From: Archivesica marissinica
Lineage: Eukaryota; Mollusca; Bivalvia; Venerida; Vesicomyidae
Direction: 5' to 3'
Length of the DNA stretch: 64,000 nt
Assembly (NCBI GenBank): GCA_014843695.1
Contig: CM026400.1
Coordinates: 36,502,234 to 36,566,233, forward strand
Shown: one piece after another, positions 26,919 through 40,591 of the stretch
Numbering within the stretch: position 1 is the first letter of the stretch
Layout of the letters: each line of letters starts with the position of its first letter
The notes under the pieces: model-generated
Database searches by the model: none
Told to the model about the DNA's origin: nothing
What the model saw: only the letters and a program-made list of their open reading frames with translations
Translations under genes and position numbers: made by a program

Positions 26919-27640
26919 TTTCCTGTAATACATGTACAATATATAACTGATATAGGCCTACTTGTATTTCCTGTAATACATGTACAATATATAACTGATA
27001 TAGGCCTACTTGTATTTCCTGTAATACATGTACAATATATAACTGATATAGGCCTACTTGTATTTCCTGTAATACATGTACAATATATAACTGATATAGG
27101 CCTACTTGTATTTCCTGTAATACATGTACAATATATAACTGATATAGGCCTACTTGTATTTCCTGTAATACATGTACAATATATAACTGATATAGGCCTA
27201 CTTGTATTTCCTGTAATACATGTACAATATATAACTGATATAGGCCTACTTGTATTTCCTGTAATACATGTACAATATATAACTGATATAGGCCTACTTG
27301 TATTTCCTGTAATACATGTACAATATATAACTGATATAGGCCTACTTGTATCCTGTAAACATGTACAATATATACTGATATAGGCCTACTGTATTTCCTG
27401 TAATACATGTACAATATATAACTGATATAGGCCTACTTGTATTTCCTGTAATACATGTACAATATATAACTGATATAGGCCTACTTGTATTTCCTGTAAT
27501 ACATGTACAATATATAACTGATATAGGCCTACTTGTATTTCCTGTAATACATGTACAATATATAACTGATATAGGCCTACTTGTATTTCCTGTAATACAT
27601 GTACACTATATAACTGATATAGGCCTACTTGTATTTTCGT
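26919..27640. repeat. Minisatellite, 48 bp x 15
   Basis: Fifteen nearly identical 48-bp units: TTTCCTGTAATACATGTACA, ATATATAACTGATATAGGCC and TACTTGTA. One unit near 27.35 kb has three single-base losses, which break the otherwise open minus-strand frame of 177 codons. The array is too homogeneous to be old. Confidence 0.97.
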
Positions 27641-27861
27641 TTGCTAATTTGATGAGTTTATACACTATTAAGAGAGTGGATCTAAAACATTTGCATGGAT
27701 AGCAAACAACATAGATCTTGATCAAATGCAGCGTTTATGTATAGGATATAAGCCGAAACGCATCCAATATGTAACATATTGAACTGTGGGAGGCGCCAAA
27801 CCCATTTATAGCACATTCTTGCTCATAGTAGACCATTGCATGCCAACAAAGGCACTTTAAA

Positions 27862-28112
27862 GTTTAAACTTTATTTATTTTACAACGATTGCGAAGCAAG
27901 TTCTAACAACTTATATTAATCACTCTCGTTGGCGCGAATGAAGGTGTAAATGTGGTCATTCGTGTGGGAGGAAACAGGAGTACCCGGAGAAAACCCACCT
28001 GTCCGATCTGGCGACCACCGTACCATCTCACATACTTCCCGGTCCGAGAATCGAACCCGGTTTGCATTGGTGAGAAGCGATCGCGCTAACCACTGCGCTA
28101 ATCGAACAGCCA
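27862..28112 (-). mobile_element. tRNA-derived SINE, family B (V-SINE-like core), best copy
   Basis: On the minus strand: TTAGCGCAGTGGTTAGCGCG (A box), GGGTTCGATTCTC (B box), then TGGGTTTTCTCCGGGTACTC and TGTTTCCTCCCAC, the V-SINE-like core. The tail GAGAGTGATTAATATAAGTT continues to GAACTTGCTTCGCAATCG and an AT-rich end. No convincing target duplication is visible. Confidence 0.85.
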
Positions 28113-28194
28113 CTGGCTGCTTAATTACGCGTTTCAAGTGCGTTACTTCATTTGCGTGATCATATATTGCGTGATAATATTTTGTGTGACAGTA

Positions 28195-28460
28195 CAGATG
28201 TGTGAATGGGATAATATACCACTGTTTGCATATATGTGTATGTGGGATACTATACCACTGTTTGCATATATGTGTATGTGGGATACTATACCACTGTTTG
28301 CATAGATGTGTATGTGGGATACTATACCACTGTTTGCATAGATACGTATGTGGGATACTATACCACTGTTTGCATAGATGTGTACGGGGATACTATACCA
28401 CTGTTTGCATAGATGTGTATGTGGAATACTATACCACTGTTTGCATAGATGTGTGAATGG
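28195..28460. repeat. Minisatellite, 36 bp x 7
   Basis: Seven copies of GATGTGTATGTGGGATACTA followed by TACCACTGTTTGCATA. Plus- and minus-strand frames over it are repeat peptides, not genes. Confidence 0.93.
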
Positions 28461-28468
28461 GATACTAT

Positions 28469-28471
28469 GTG

Positions 28472-28514
<43 letters not shown>

Positions 28515-28530
28515 CGTGCGTGCGTGCGTG
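28469..28530. repeat. GTGC tetranucleotide microsatellite
   Basis: About 15 GTGC/GCGT repeats with one slip (GCCGTGC) near the end. A similar tract is at 40550-40592. Confidence 0.97.
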
Positions 28531-28855
28531 TTAGTATGGTACAACATATTTACGGGAATCCTTCCACTCTGCGACCATTACTAGCATATGGATGGCCATT
28601 GTACAAGAGACAAGCGTGGGGCGGCGCGGCTGGGTTAGTATGGTACAACATATTTACGGGAATCCTTCCACTCTGCGACCATTACTAGCATTTGGGTGGC
28701 CATTTTACAAGAGACAAGCGTGGGGTGGGGCGGCGCGGCTGGGTTAGTATGGTACAACATATTTACGGGAATCCTTCCTCTGTGACCATTACTAGTATAT
28801 GGGTGGCCATTTTACAAGAGACAAGCGTGAGGCGGTGCGGCTAGGTTAGTATTAT
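28530..28855. repeat. Tandem repeat, about 104-109 bp x 3
   Basis: Three copies, starting at 28530, 28634 and 28743, share GTTAGTATGGTACAACATAT, TTACGGGAATCCTTCC and CAAGAGACAAGCGTG. Confidence 0.92.
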
Positions 28856-29860
28856 ACATAAGAGAAATAGGGTCAGTCAACCGGTGGGGACGCTACTTGG
28901 TTACATCAATACATGTATTTATGTGCACACGTATCATCCGTTCAAACTCAACACCTCCTGTAAATTTTATGAGCGATAACACAAGTTAATAATTTGCTAC
29001 GTTTGTTTAATCGTACACGAAAAAAGATAAAATTATTACATAAGGTAACCACGCATCAAAACTGCAGGTAGTTACGGTCAACGTTATTAATCCAGTTAGC
29101 ACACAGTGTGCAGTTTGTTAATTTGTTAATAGTTCTTGTATTTGCGCCCGATGACTATTTCTTCCCCTCATCCCACTGCCTGTGTCTGATCCGCATTTCT
29201 GCCAGTGTCAGTATCGTTGCATCCGCTCAGGGTTATTTCCGGAAGTTCAAATTTTACTTTCTCAGATTAATGGCGTATTTCCACGCCTCCTCTTTATTGT
29301 AGGCATCGATGTTGTGTGTTTAATTTAATGCTTTATGTGTTCAGATATTTCACAGAATGGTGAATGGAATTTGGCTCTTCTTAACGGTGGAGTTCCAATC
29401 CATAGGTTCCAGCCACATATATATATCTCTTCATTGAGGAGTGCCCAGTCATCTACTCCAATCACAATAACCCATCACAATCCTTGTTTGTTTAATATAA
29501 TAATCCTTTTTTTTTTCTCTTTTTTTTCTTTTTTGTTCACAATAATCACATTTTTATTTTGGTTTAATGTAATGTTTTTTGTTTTTGTTTGCATTTTTCT
29601 TGGATTTTTTCACAATAAGAGTTCAACTCATTGCAATGCATGTAGTCAGCACGACCAACGTTGCAATGCAACATCCAGACGCAACCTCGTTTTCATTCTT
29701 TGACTCTGAAAGTACAAACATTAACAATTACTTTAAGGTGCAGACAAATATCAATGATGAAAACTTACACGTACCATATCGCAGCCATCCACGTTTCATG
29801 ATATCACGAATTCTTCAAACAGTGGCGTTAACTGATGTCTAAAATGTCTCCAAATATCTG
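28856..29860. other. Intergenic stretch with weak frames and a T-rich tract
   Basis: Plus-strand frames at 29108-29302, 29335-29703 and 29579-29842 (64-122 codons) show no recognisable domain. The middle one runs through an oligo-T tract and is rich in Phe and Ile for that reason. I see no convincing splice-linked structure, so these are not annotated as genes. Confidence 0.35.
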
Positions 29861-29899
29861 TATGTCCAGACATAATAAGTCAAATCTTCCCTTATAAAG

Positions 29900-30056
29900 C
29901 ATCTAATGAACTACAGCAAAACCTGTCTTAAGCAGATAACCAAGGGCATGATGGAAATTGGCTGCTAGGCAGAGAATGCTCCTTAATAGAGGTTAATCGT
30001 TGAACAAATTGTCACATTGTGAATGTTGTAACACGGCTGCTTAATAGAGGTGACAA
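29900..30056. mobile_element. Degenerate TA-MITE fragment
   Basis: ACAGCAAAACCTGTCTTAAG and GCTGCTTAATAGAGGTGAC match the two ends of the TA-flanked MITE at 52170-52570. The interior is shortened and duplicated. No clear TA duplication remains. Confidence 0.5.
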
Positions 30057-30057
30057 C

Positions 30058-31080
30058 ATTACAGTAGTTGATACGTCTATAAATACCTAGTTGCTAGGGA
30101 GACCTCCCCATTTATATGGCTGTAAGAACTTTACAATAGTTGATACGTCTATAAATACCTAGTTGCTAGGGAGACCTCCCCATTTATGTGGGTGTAAGAA
30201 CTTTACACTAGTTGATACGTCTATAAATACCTGGTTGCTAGGGAGACCTCCCCATTTATATGGCTGTAAGAACTTTACAATAGTTGATACGTCTATAAAT
30301 ACCTGGTTGCTAGGGAGACCTCCCCATTTATATGGCTGTAAGAACTTTACAATAGTTGATACGTCTATAAATACCTAGTTGCTAGGGAGACCTCCCCATT
30401 TATATGGCTGTAAGAACTTTACAATAGTTGATACGTCTATAAATACCTAGTTGCTATGGAGACCTCCCCACTTCTATGACTGAAAGAGCTATACAATAGT
30501 TGATATGTATATAAATGTTAGTTGCTAGGGAGACCTCCCCACTTCTATGGCTGAAAGAGCTATACAATAGTTGATATGTATATAAATGCTAGTTGCTAGA
30601 GAGACCTCCCCACTTCTATGGCTGAAAGAGCTATACAGTAGTTGATATGTATATAAATGCTAGTTGCTAGAGAGACCTCCCCACTTCTATGGCTGAAAGA
30701 GCTATACAGTAGTTGATATGTATATAAATGCTAGTTGCTAGAGAGACCTCCCCACTTCTATGGCTGAAAGAGCTATACAGTAGTTGATATGTATATAAAT
30801 GCTAGTTGCTAGAGAGACCTCCCCACTTCTATGGCTGAAAGAGCTATACAGTAGTTGATATGTATATAAATGCTAGTTGCTAGAGAGACCTCCCCACTTC
30901 TATGGCTGAAAGAGCTATACAGTAGTTGATATGTATATAAATGCTAGTTGCTAGAGAGACCTCCCCACTTCTATGGCTGAAAGAGCTATACAGTAGTTGA
31001 TATGTATATAAATGCTAGTTGCTAGAGAGACCTCCCCACTTCTATGGCTGGAAGAGCTATACAATAGTTGATATGTAGTA
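30058..31080. repeat. Minisatellite, 71-72 bp x 14, two subfamilies
   Basis: The first six units carry ACGTCTATAAATACCTAGTT and CCATTTATATGGCTGTAAG. The last eight or so carry ATGTATATAAATGCTAGTTG and CCACTTCTATGGCTGAAAG. The junction lies near 30.46 kb. All share GCTAGRGAGACCTCCCC. Each subfamily is more homogeneous inside than between, so two separate amplifications are likely. Confidence 0.95.
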
Positions 31081-31091
31081 TATACACTTAC

Positions 31092-31194
31092 TTAATTTCT
31101 TGGGTCTCGCTGTCTTTGCCTTCGTTCTCTTTCGTTCCTTCCTCCTTGCATTCCAGGCAGACAGGGCACTGAAGCAGGCCTTCAGCCTGCCTTT
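31092..31194 (-). CDS. Possible internal exon of the minus-strand gene at 40.25 kb
   Basis: On the minus strand, an acceptor-like end (GTGTACCAACAAG) precedes a 103-base open stretch encoding a Lys/Arg-rich peptide (KGRLKACFSALSAWNARRKE and onward to KARPKKL-like residues). It ends at a strong donor, GTAAGTG. The start phase 0 fits the phase 0 donor of the exon at 39834-40253. The codon composition and GC content differ from the flanking repeats. Against it: the acceptor polypyrimidine tract is weak, and the intron would be 8.6 kb of satellite. No following exon was found within the window. Confidence 0.3.
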
Positions 31195-31339
31195 CTTGTT
31201 GGTACACAGAAGCAAACAGATATTCTCTATATTAGTTTGACTGTAGAAGTAACATTTAAATAAGACACATATATTTGCACAATACTTGAATCTATGCCAC
31301 CAATCAATATAGAGGTAACATTTATACATTATGAGATAG

Positions 31340-33032
31340 ACACATGTCCAGAATACTTCAATTTATGCTATCAATCACTATAGCAGGAACATTCTAAAAC
31401 ATACACAACATACACATGTCCACAATACGTCAATCTATGCTATCAATCAATATAGCTGGAGCATTTATAAGGCATACACATGTCCACAATACGTCAATCT
31501 ATGCTATCAATCAATATAGCTGGAGCATTTATAAGGCATACACATGTCCACAATACGTCAATCTATGCTATCAATCAATATAGCTGGAGCATTTATAAGA
31601 CATACACATGTCCACAATACTCGGATATCTGCTATCAATATAGCAGGAACATTTATAAGGCATACACATGTCCACAATACTCGGATATCTGCTATCAATA
31701 TAGCAGGAACATTTATAAGGCATACACATGTCCACAATACTCGGATAGCTGCTATCAATATAGCAGGAACATTTATAAGGCATACACATGTCCACAATAC
31801 TCGGATATCTGCTATCAATATAGCAGGAGCATTTATAAGGCATACACATGTCCACAATACGTCAATCTATGCTATCAATCAATATAGCTGGAGCATTTAT
31901 AAGACATACACATGTCCACAATACTCGGATATCTGCTATCAATATAGCAGGAACATTTATAAGGCATACACATGTCCACAATACTCGGATATCTGCTATC
32001 AATATAGCAGGAACATTTATAAGGCATACACATGTCCACAATACTCGGATAGCTGCTATCAATATAGCAGGAACATTTATAAGGCATACACATGTCCACA
32101 ATACTCGGATATCTGCTATCAATATAGCAGGAGCATTTATAAGGCATACACATGTCCACAATACGTCAATCTATGCTATCAATCAATATAGCTGGAGCAT
32201 TTATAAGACATACACATGTCCACAATACTCGGATATCTGCTATCAATATAGCAGGAACATTTATAAGACATACACATGTCCACAATACTCGGATATCTGC
32301 TATCAATATAGCAGGAACATTTATAAGGCATACACATGTTCACAATACTCGGATATCTGCTATCAATATAGCAGGAACATTTATAAGGCATACACATGTC
32401 CACAATACTCGAATATCTACTATCAATATAGCAGGGACATTTAGAAGGCATACACATGTCCACAATACTCGGATATCTGCTATCAATATAGCAGGAACAT
32501 TTATAAGACATACACATGTCCACAATACTCGGATATCTGCTATCAATATAGCAGGAACATTTATAAGGCATACACATGTTCACAATACTCGGATATCTGC
32601 TATCAATATAGCAGGAACATTTATAAGGCATACACATGTCCACAATACTCGAATATCTACTATCAATATAGCAGGGACATTTAGAAGGCATACACATGTC
32701 CACAATACTCGGATATCTGCTATCAATATAGCAGGAACATTTATAAGACATACACATGTCCACAATACTCGGATATCTGCTATCAATATAGCAGGAACAT
32801 TTATAAGGCATACACATGTCCACAATACTCGGATATCTGCTATCAATCAATATAGCAGGAACATTTATAAGGCATACACATGTCCACAATACTCGGATAT
32901 CTGCTATCAATATAGCAGGAACATTTATAAGGCATACACATGTCCACAATACTCGGATATCTGCTATCAATATAGCAGGAACATTTATAAGGCATACACA
33001 TGTCCACAATACTCGGATAGCTGCTATCATTA
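31340..33032. repeat. Minisatellite, 60 bp unit, with higher-order repeats
   Basis: About 28 copies with ACACATGTCCACAATACTCG, GATATCTGCTATCAATATAG and CAGGAACATTTATAAGGCAT. A variant (GTCAATCTATGCTATCAATC plus a 4-bp gain) recurs every 304 bp at 31557, 31861 and 32165, a five-unit block. Further right a four-unit block of 240 bp repeats. Frames stay open on both strands because 60 is a multiple of three. Confidence 0.96.
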
Positions 33033-33122
33033 TCGGTGCTGTGAGAAGTTATTCGAAGTGGTAAAACTGTCAAGTTCCCTAAGACTAGCGAGCCTATAAT
33101 AGCATAGACCATTTCATAATGT

Positions 33123-36100
33123 ATGATTTATATAGCAATATGTACCATGAAATATATAGCAATATGTACCATGATATATAGCAATGTGTACCATGATATA
33201 GAGCAATATGTACCATGATATAGTGCAATATGTACCATGATATATAGCAATGTGTACCATGATATATAGCAATATGTACCATGATATAGTGCAATATGTA
33301 CCATGATATATAGCAATGTGTACCATGATATAGTGCAATATGTACCATGATATATAGCAATATGTACCATGATATATATAGCAATATGTACCATGATATA
33401 TAGCAATGTGTACCATGATATAGTGCAATATGTACCATGATATAGTGCAATATGTACCATGATATATAGCAATGTGTACCATGATATATAGCAATATGTA
33501 CCATGATATAGTGCAATATGTACCATGATATATAGCAATATGTACCATGATATATAGCAATGTGTACCATGATATATAGCAATATGTACCATGATATAGT
33601 GCAATATGTACCATGATATATAGCAATATGTACCATGATATATAGCAATATGTACCATGATATATAGCAATATGTACCATGATATATAGCAATATGTACC
33701 ATGATATAGTGCAATATGTACCTGATATAGTGCAATATGTACCATGATATATAGCAATATGTACCATGATATATAGCAATATGTACCATGATATAGTGCA
33801 ATATGTACCATGATATATAGCAATATGTACCATGATATATAGCAATATGTACCATGATATAGTGCAATATGTACCATGATATATAGCAATATGTACCATG
33901 ATATATAGCAATATGTACCATGATATAGTGCAATATGTACCATGATATAGTGCAATATGTACCATGATATATAGCAATATGTACCATGATATAGTGCAAT
34001 ATGTACCATGATATATAGCAATATGTACCATGATATAGTGCAATATGTACCATGATACAGAGCAATATGTACCATGATATAGTGCAATATGTATCATGAT
34101 ATAGTGCAATATGTACCATGATATATAGCAATATATACCATGATATAGTGCAATATGTACCATGATATATAGCAATGTGTACCATGATATATAGCAATAT
34201 GTACCATGATATATAGCAATGTGTACCATGATATATAGCAATATGTACCATGATATATAGCAATATGTACCATGATATAGTGCAATATGTACCATGATAT
34301 ATAGCAATATGTACCATGATATATAGCAATATGTACCATGATATATAGCAATATGTACCATGATATAGTGCAATATGTACCATGATATATAGCAATATGT
34401 ACCATGATATATAGCAATGTGTACCATGATATATAGCAATATGTACCATGATATAGTGCATATGTACCATGATATAGCAATATGTACCATGATATATAGC
34501 AATATGTACCATGATATAGTGCAATATGTACCATGATATAGTGCAATATGTACCATGATATATAGCAATATGTACCATGATATATAGCAATGTGTACCAT
34601 GATATATAGCAATATGTACCATGATATAGTGCAATATGTACCATGATATATAGCAATATGTACCATGATATATAGCAATATGTACCATGATATATAGCAA
34701 TATGTACCATGATATAGTGCAATATGTACCATGATATATAGCAATATGTACCATGATATATAGCAATGTGTACCATGATATATAGCAATATGTACCATGA
34801 TATAGTGCAATATGTACCATGATATATAGCAATATGTACCATGATATATAGCAATGTGTACCATGATATATAGCAATATGTACCATGATATAGTGCAATA
34901 TGTACCATGATATATAGCAATATGTACCATGATATATAGCAATATGTACCATGATATATAGCAATATGTACCATGATATATAGCAATATGTACCATGATA
35001 TATAGCAATATGTACCATGATATATAGCAATATGTACCATGATATATAGCAATATGTACCATGATATAGTGCAATATGTACCATGATATATAGCAATGTG
35101 TACCATGATATAGTGCAATATGTACCATGATATATAGCAATATGTACCATGATATATAGCAATATGTACCATGATATATAGCAATATGTACCATGATATA
35201 GTGCAATATGTACCATGATATATAGCAATATGTACCATGATATAGTGCAATATGTACCATGATATATAGCAATATGTACCATGATATATAGCAATATGTA
35301 CCATGATATATAGCAATATGTACCATGATATAGTGCAATATGTACCATGATATATAGCAATATGTACCATGATATAGTGCAATATGTACCATGATATATA
35401 GCAATATGTACCATGATATATAGCAATATGTACCATGATATATAGCAATATGTACCATGATATAGTGCAATATGTACCATGATATATAGCAATATGTACC
35501 ATGATATAGTGCAATATGTACCATGATATATAGCAATATGACATGATATAGCAATATGTACCATGATATATAGCAATATGTACCATGATATAGTGCAATA
35601 TGTACCATGATATATAGCAATGTACCATGATATAGTGCAATATGTACCATGATATATAGCAATATGTACCATGATATATAGCAATATGTACCATGATATA
35701 TAGCAATATGTACCATGATATAGTGCAATATGTACCATGATATATAGCAATATGTACCATGATATATAGCAATATGTACCATGATATAGTGCAATATGTA
35801 CCATGATATATAGCAATATGTACCATGATATAGTGCAATATGTACCATGATATATAGCAATATGTACCATGATATAGTGCAATATGTACCATGATATAGT
35901 GCAATATGTACCATGATATATAGCAATGTGTACCATGATATATAGCAATATGTACCATGATATAGTGCAATATGTACCATGATATATAGCAATATGTACC
36001 ATGATATATAGCAATATGTACCATGATATATAGCAATATGTACCATGATATAGTGCAATATGTACCATGATATATAGCAATATGTACCATGATATAGTGC

Positions 36101-39100
36101 AATATGTACCATGATATATAGCAATATGTACCATGATATATAGCAATATGTACCATGATATATAGCAATATGTACCATGATATAGTGCAATATGTACCAT
36201 GATATATAGCAATATGTACCATGATATATAGCAATATGTACCATGATATATAGCAATATGTACCATGATATAGTGCAATATGTACCATGATATAGTGCAA
36301 TATGTACCATGATATAGTGCAATATGTACCATGATATAGTGCAATATGTACCATGATATAGTGCAATATGTACCATGATATATAGCAATATGTACCATGA
36401 TATATAGCAATATGTACCATGATATAGTGCAATATGTACCATGATATATAGCAATGTGTACCATGATATATAGCAATATGTACCATGATATAGTGCAATA
36501 TGTACCATGATATATAGCAATATGTACCATGATATAGTGCAATATGTACCATGATATATAGCAATATGTACCATGATATATAGCAATATGTACCATGATA
36601 TAGTGCAATATGTACCATGATATATAGCAATGTGTACCATGATATATAGCAATATGTACCATGATATAGTGCAATATGTACCATGATATATAGCAATATG
36701 TACCATGATATAGTGCAATATGTACCATGATATATAGCAATATGTACCATGATATAGTGCAATATGTACCATGATATATAGCAATATGTACCATGATATA
36801 TAGCAATATGTACCATGATATATAGCAATATGTACCATGATATATAGCAATATGTACCATGATATATAGCAATATGTACCATGATATAGTGCAATATGTA
36901 CCATGATATATAGCAATATGTACCATGATATATAGCAATATGTACCATGATATAGTGCAATATGTACCATGATATAGTGCAATATGTACCATGATATATA
37001 GCAATATGTACCATGATATATAGCAATATGTACCATGATATAGTGCAATATGTACCATGATATATAGCAATATGTACCATGATATAGTGCAATATGTACC
37101 ATGATATATAGCAATATGTACCATGATATATAGCAATATGTACCATGATATAGTGCAATATGTACCATGATATAGAGCAATATGTACCATGATATATAGC
37201 AATATGTACCATGATATATAGCAATATGTACCATGATATAGTGCAATATGTACCATGATATAGTGCAATATGTACCATGATATATAGCAATATGTACCAT
37301 GATATAGTGCAATATGTACCATGATATATGCAATATGTACCATGATATATAGCAATATGTACCATGATATATAGCAATATGTACCATGATATAGGCAATA
37401 TGTACCATGATATAAGCAATATGTACCATGATATATAGCAATATGTACCATGATATATAGCAATATGTACCATGATATAGTGCAATATGTACCATGATAT
37501 ATAGCAATATGTACCATGATATAGTGCAATATGTACCATGATATATAGCAATATGTACCATGATATATAGCAATATGTACCATGATATAGTGCAATATGT
37601 ACCATGATATATAGCAATATGTACCATGATATATAGCAATATGTACCATGATATATAGCAATATGTACCATGATATAGTGCAATATGTACCATGATATAG
37701 TGCAATATGTACCATGATATAGTGCAATATGTACCATGATATAGTGCAATATGTACCATGATATAGTGCAATATGTACCATGATATATAGCAATATGTAC
37801 CATGATATATAGCAATATGTACCATGATATAGTGCAATATGTACCATGATATATAGCAATGTGTACCATGATATATAGCAATATGTACCATGATATAGTG
37901 CAATATGTACCATGATATATAGCAATATGTACCATGATATAGTGCAATATGTACCATGATATATAGCAATATGTACCATGATATATAGCAATATGTACCA
38001 TGATATAGTGCAATATGTACCATGATATATAGCAATGTGTACCATGATATATAGCAATATGTACCATGATATAGTGCAATATGTACCATGATATATAGCA
38101 ATATGTACCATGATATAGTGCAATATGTACCATGATATATAGCAATATGTACCATGATATAGTGCAATATGTACCATGATATATAGCAATGTGTACCATG
38201 ATATAGTGCAATATGTACCATGATATATAGCAATATGTACCATGATATATAGCAATATGTACCATGATATAGTGCAATATGTACCATGATATATAGCAAT
38301 ATGTACCATGATATAGTGCAATATGTACCATGATATATAGCAATATGTACCATGATATATAGCAATATGTACCATGATATATAGCAATATGTACCATGAT
38401 ATAGTGCAATATGTACCATGATATAGTGCAATATGTACCATGATATATAGCAATATGTACCATGATATATAGCAATATGTACCATGATATAGTGCAATAT
38501 GTACCATGATATATAGCAATATGTACCATGATATAGTGCAATATGTACCATGATATATAGCAATATGTACCATGATATATAGCAATATGTACCATGATAT
38601 ATAGCAATATGTACCATGATATAGTGCAATATGTACCATGATATATAGCAATATGTACCATGATATATAGCAATATGTACCATGATATAGTGCAATATGT
38701 ACCATGATATATAGCAATATGTACCATGATATAGTGCAATATGTACCATGATATATTGCAATATGTACCATGATATATAGCAATATGTACCATGATATAT
38801 AGCAATATGTACCATGATATATAGCAATATGTACCATGATATATAGCAATATGTACCATGATATATAGCAATATGTACCATGATATATAGCAATATGTAC
38901 CATGATATAGTGCAATATGTACCATGATATAGTGCAATATGTACCATGATATATAGCAATATGTACCATGATATAGTGCAATATGTACCATGATATATAG
39001 CAATGTGTACCATGATATAGTGCAATATGTACCATGATATAGTGCAATATGTACCATGATATATAGCAATATGTACCATGATATATAGCAATATGTACCA

Positions 39101-39803
39101 TGATATATAGCAATATGTACCATGATATAGTGCAATATGTACCATGATATAGTGCAATATGTACCATGATATATAGCAATATGTACCATGATATATAGCA
39201 ATATGTACCATGATATATAGCAATATGTACCATGATATAGTGCAATATGTACCATGATATATAGCAATATGTACCATGATATATAGCAATATGTACCATG
39301 ATATATAGCAATATGTACCATGATATAGTGCAATATGTACCATGATATAGTGCAATATGTACCATGATATAGTGCAATATGTACCATGATATATAGCAAT
39401 ATGTACCATGATATAGTGCAATATGTACCATGATATATAGCAATATGTACCATGATATATAGCAATATGTACCATGATATATAGCAATATGTACCATGAT
39501 ATATAGCAATGTGTACCATGATATATAGCAATATGTACTATGATATAGTGCAATATGTACCATGATATATAGCAATATGTACCATGATATATAGCAATAT
39601 GTACCATGATATAGTGCAATATGTACCATGATATATAGCAATATGTACCATAATATAGTGCAATATGTACCATGATATATAGCAATGTGTACCATGATAT
39701 ATAGCAATATGTACCATGATATATAGCAATGTGTACCATGATATATAGCAATATGTACCATGATATAGTGCAATATGTACCATGATATAGTGCAATATGT
39801 ACA
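33123..39803. repeat. 22-bp satellite, about 300 copies
   Basis: The unit is GATATATAGCAATATGTACC plus AT, alternating with a GATATAGTGCAATATGTACC form and a rarer GCAATGTGTACC form. Copies are nearly identical in length over 6.68 kb, with only a handful of 1-3 base losses. None of the minus-strand frames meets a stop for thousands of bases, because the 22-bp unit has no minus-strand stop in any phase. The frames of 1,906-2,219 codons are repeats such as MVHIALYHGTYCYISWYILL and are artefacts. If the exon at 39834-40253 is real, the array lies in its first intron. Confidence 0.98.
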
Positions 39804-39833
39804 GTATTATTCATGATTTATAACATGAATTAC

Positions 39834-40253
39834 CTCCGTCTGTGCATCTACTTCGGTTATAGCCCAGCACTCCCTGGGCTTGATGCCAATCACTAGCTCT
39901 CTTTCTTCATAGATTGTACGCATGGTCTGATTGAATTTCATCCTCATGTTCTTCCGTTGCGTAAGCTTCTTCCTACGCTTGACGACCAGCTCCCTCATCT
40001 CTTTAATCACGCGCTCTTTTTCTTCATATTCAGCGATCATGGCACATGATGCCAAGGACTGCTTAAACGCCATGTCCTTCAACATCTTCTCATGAACAGG
40101 ATGATTGAAATGCATGTTCTTTTCTTTTTGCACGGTCTTTGCATAACTTGGCGTGTGAACATTCATAGTTTCACCGGAGACTGCAACCGGCTTGACATTT
40201 ATTAACCTAACTCTTTGATTCATTACATTTAGTAACGGTGGACGTACGTCCAT
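39834..40253 (-). CDS. First coding exon, unrecognised basic/coiled-coil protein
   Basis: Start ATG at 40253 in a strong context (A at -3, G at +4). A longer in-frame ATG at 40376 would add a hydrophobic, AT-driven leader and is less likely. The 140 codons encode MDVRPPLLNVMNQRVRLINV at the start and a charged helical stretch (AEYEEKERVIKEMRELVVKR, then KKLTQRKNMRMKF) consistent with a coiled coil. Reading ends at a donor, GAG|GTAATT, in phase 0. GC content and residue diversity are clearly above the flanking satellite. I do not recognise the family. The next exon would lie below 33 kb on this strand, beyond the satellite; 31092-31194 is a candidate. Confidence 0.6.
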
Positions 40254-40294
40254 TATGAATTGTAATGGTGTGTAATAAGATAATAAGAGTGTAA

Positions 40295-40349
40295 TGACGT
40301 CGCTTAGTTCCGTGACGTCACTCAGGACAAGGGTGATCACGTGACCAAT
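40295..40349 (-). promoter_or_regulatory. CRE and E-box cluster upstream of the minus-strand exon
   Basis: A full palindromic CRE, TGACGTCA (40313-40320), a near-CRE TGACGTCG (40295-40302) and a palindromic E-box TCACGTGA (40337-40344) sit 40-90 bp upstream of the ATG at 40253. An ATTGG (CCAAT on the plus strand, 40345-40349) follows. Such clustering is typical of a proximal promoter for CREB/ATF and bHLH factors; binding is inferred. Confidence 0.5.
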
Positions 40350-40535
40350 AATATATATTTTTATTAATTTTATCATCTGTTATTCTATATTAAAATCGAC
40401 GCCTCTTTTATCCTTTTAAAAACAAGGCTTTTATTGTAAAGTGTGTTTTGATATTTTAACAATCGCCACGTACAACGGCCATGATAAGACGAGGCCGAGG
40501 GTCGAATTGACTATGGCTCGGGTTGACCGCGTATA

Positions 40536-40539
40536 TATA

Positions 40540-40591
<52 letters not shown>

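Noticed and set aside
29335..29842. Overlapping plus-strand frames with a hydrophobic run
   Set aside because: The hydrophobic run is due to an oligo-T tract, and the frames overlap each other without splice signals or homology that I recognise.
33094..39814. Giant minus-strand open frames of 1,906-2,219 codons
   Set aside because: All are translations of the same 22-bp satellite unit in different phases, with no other sequence content. They overlap each other in three frames. They reflect the absence of stops in the unit and are not protein genes on this evidence.
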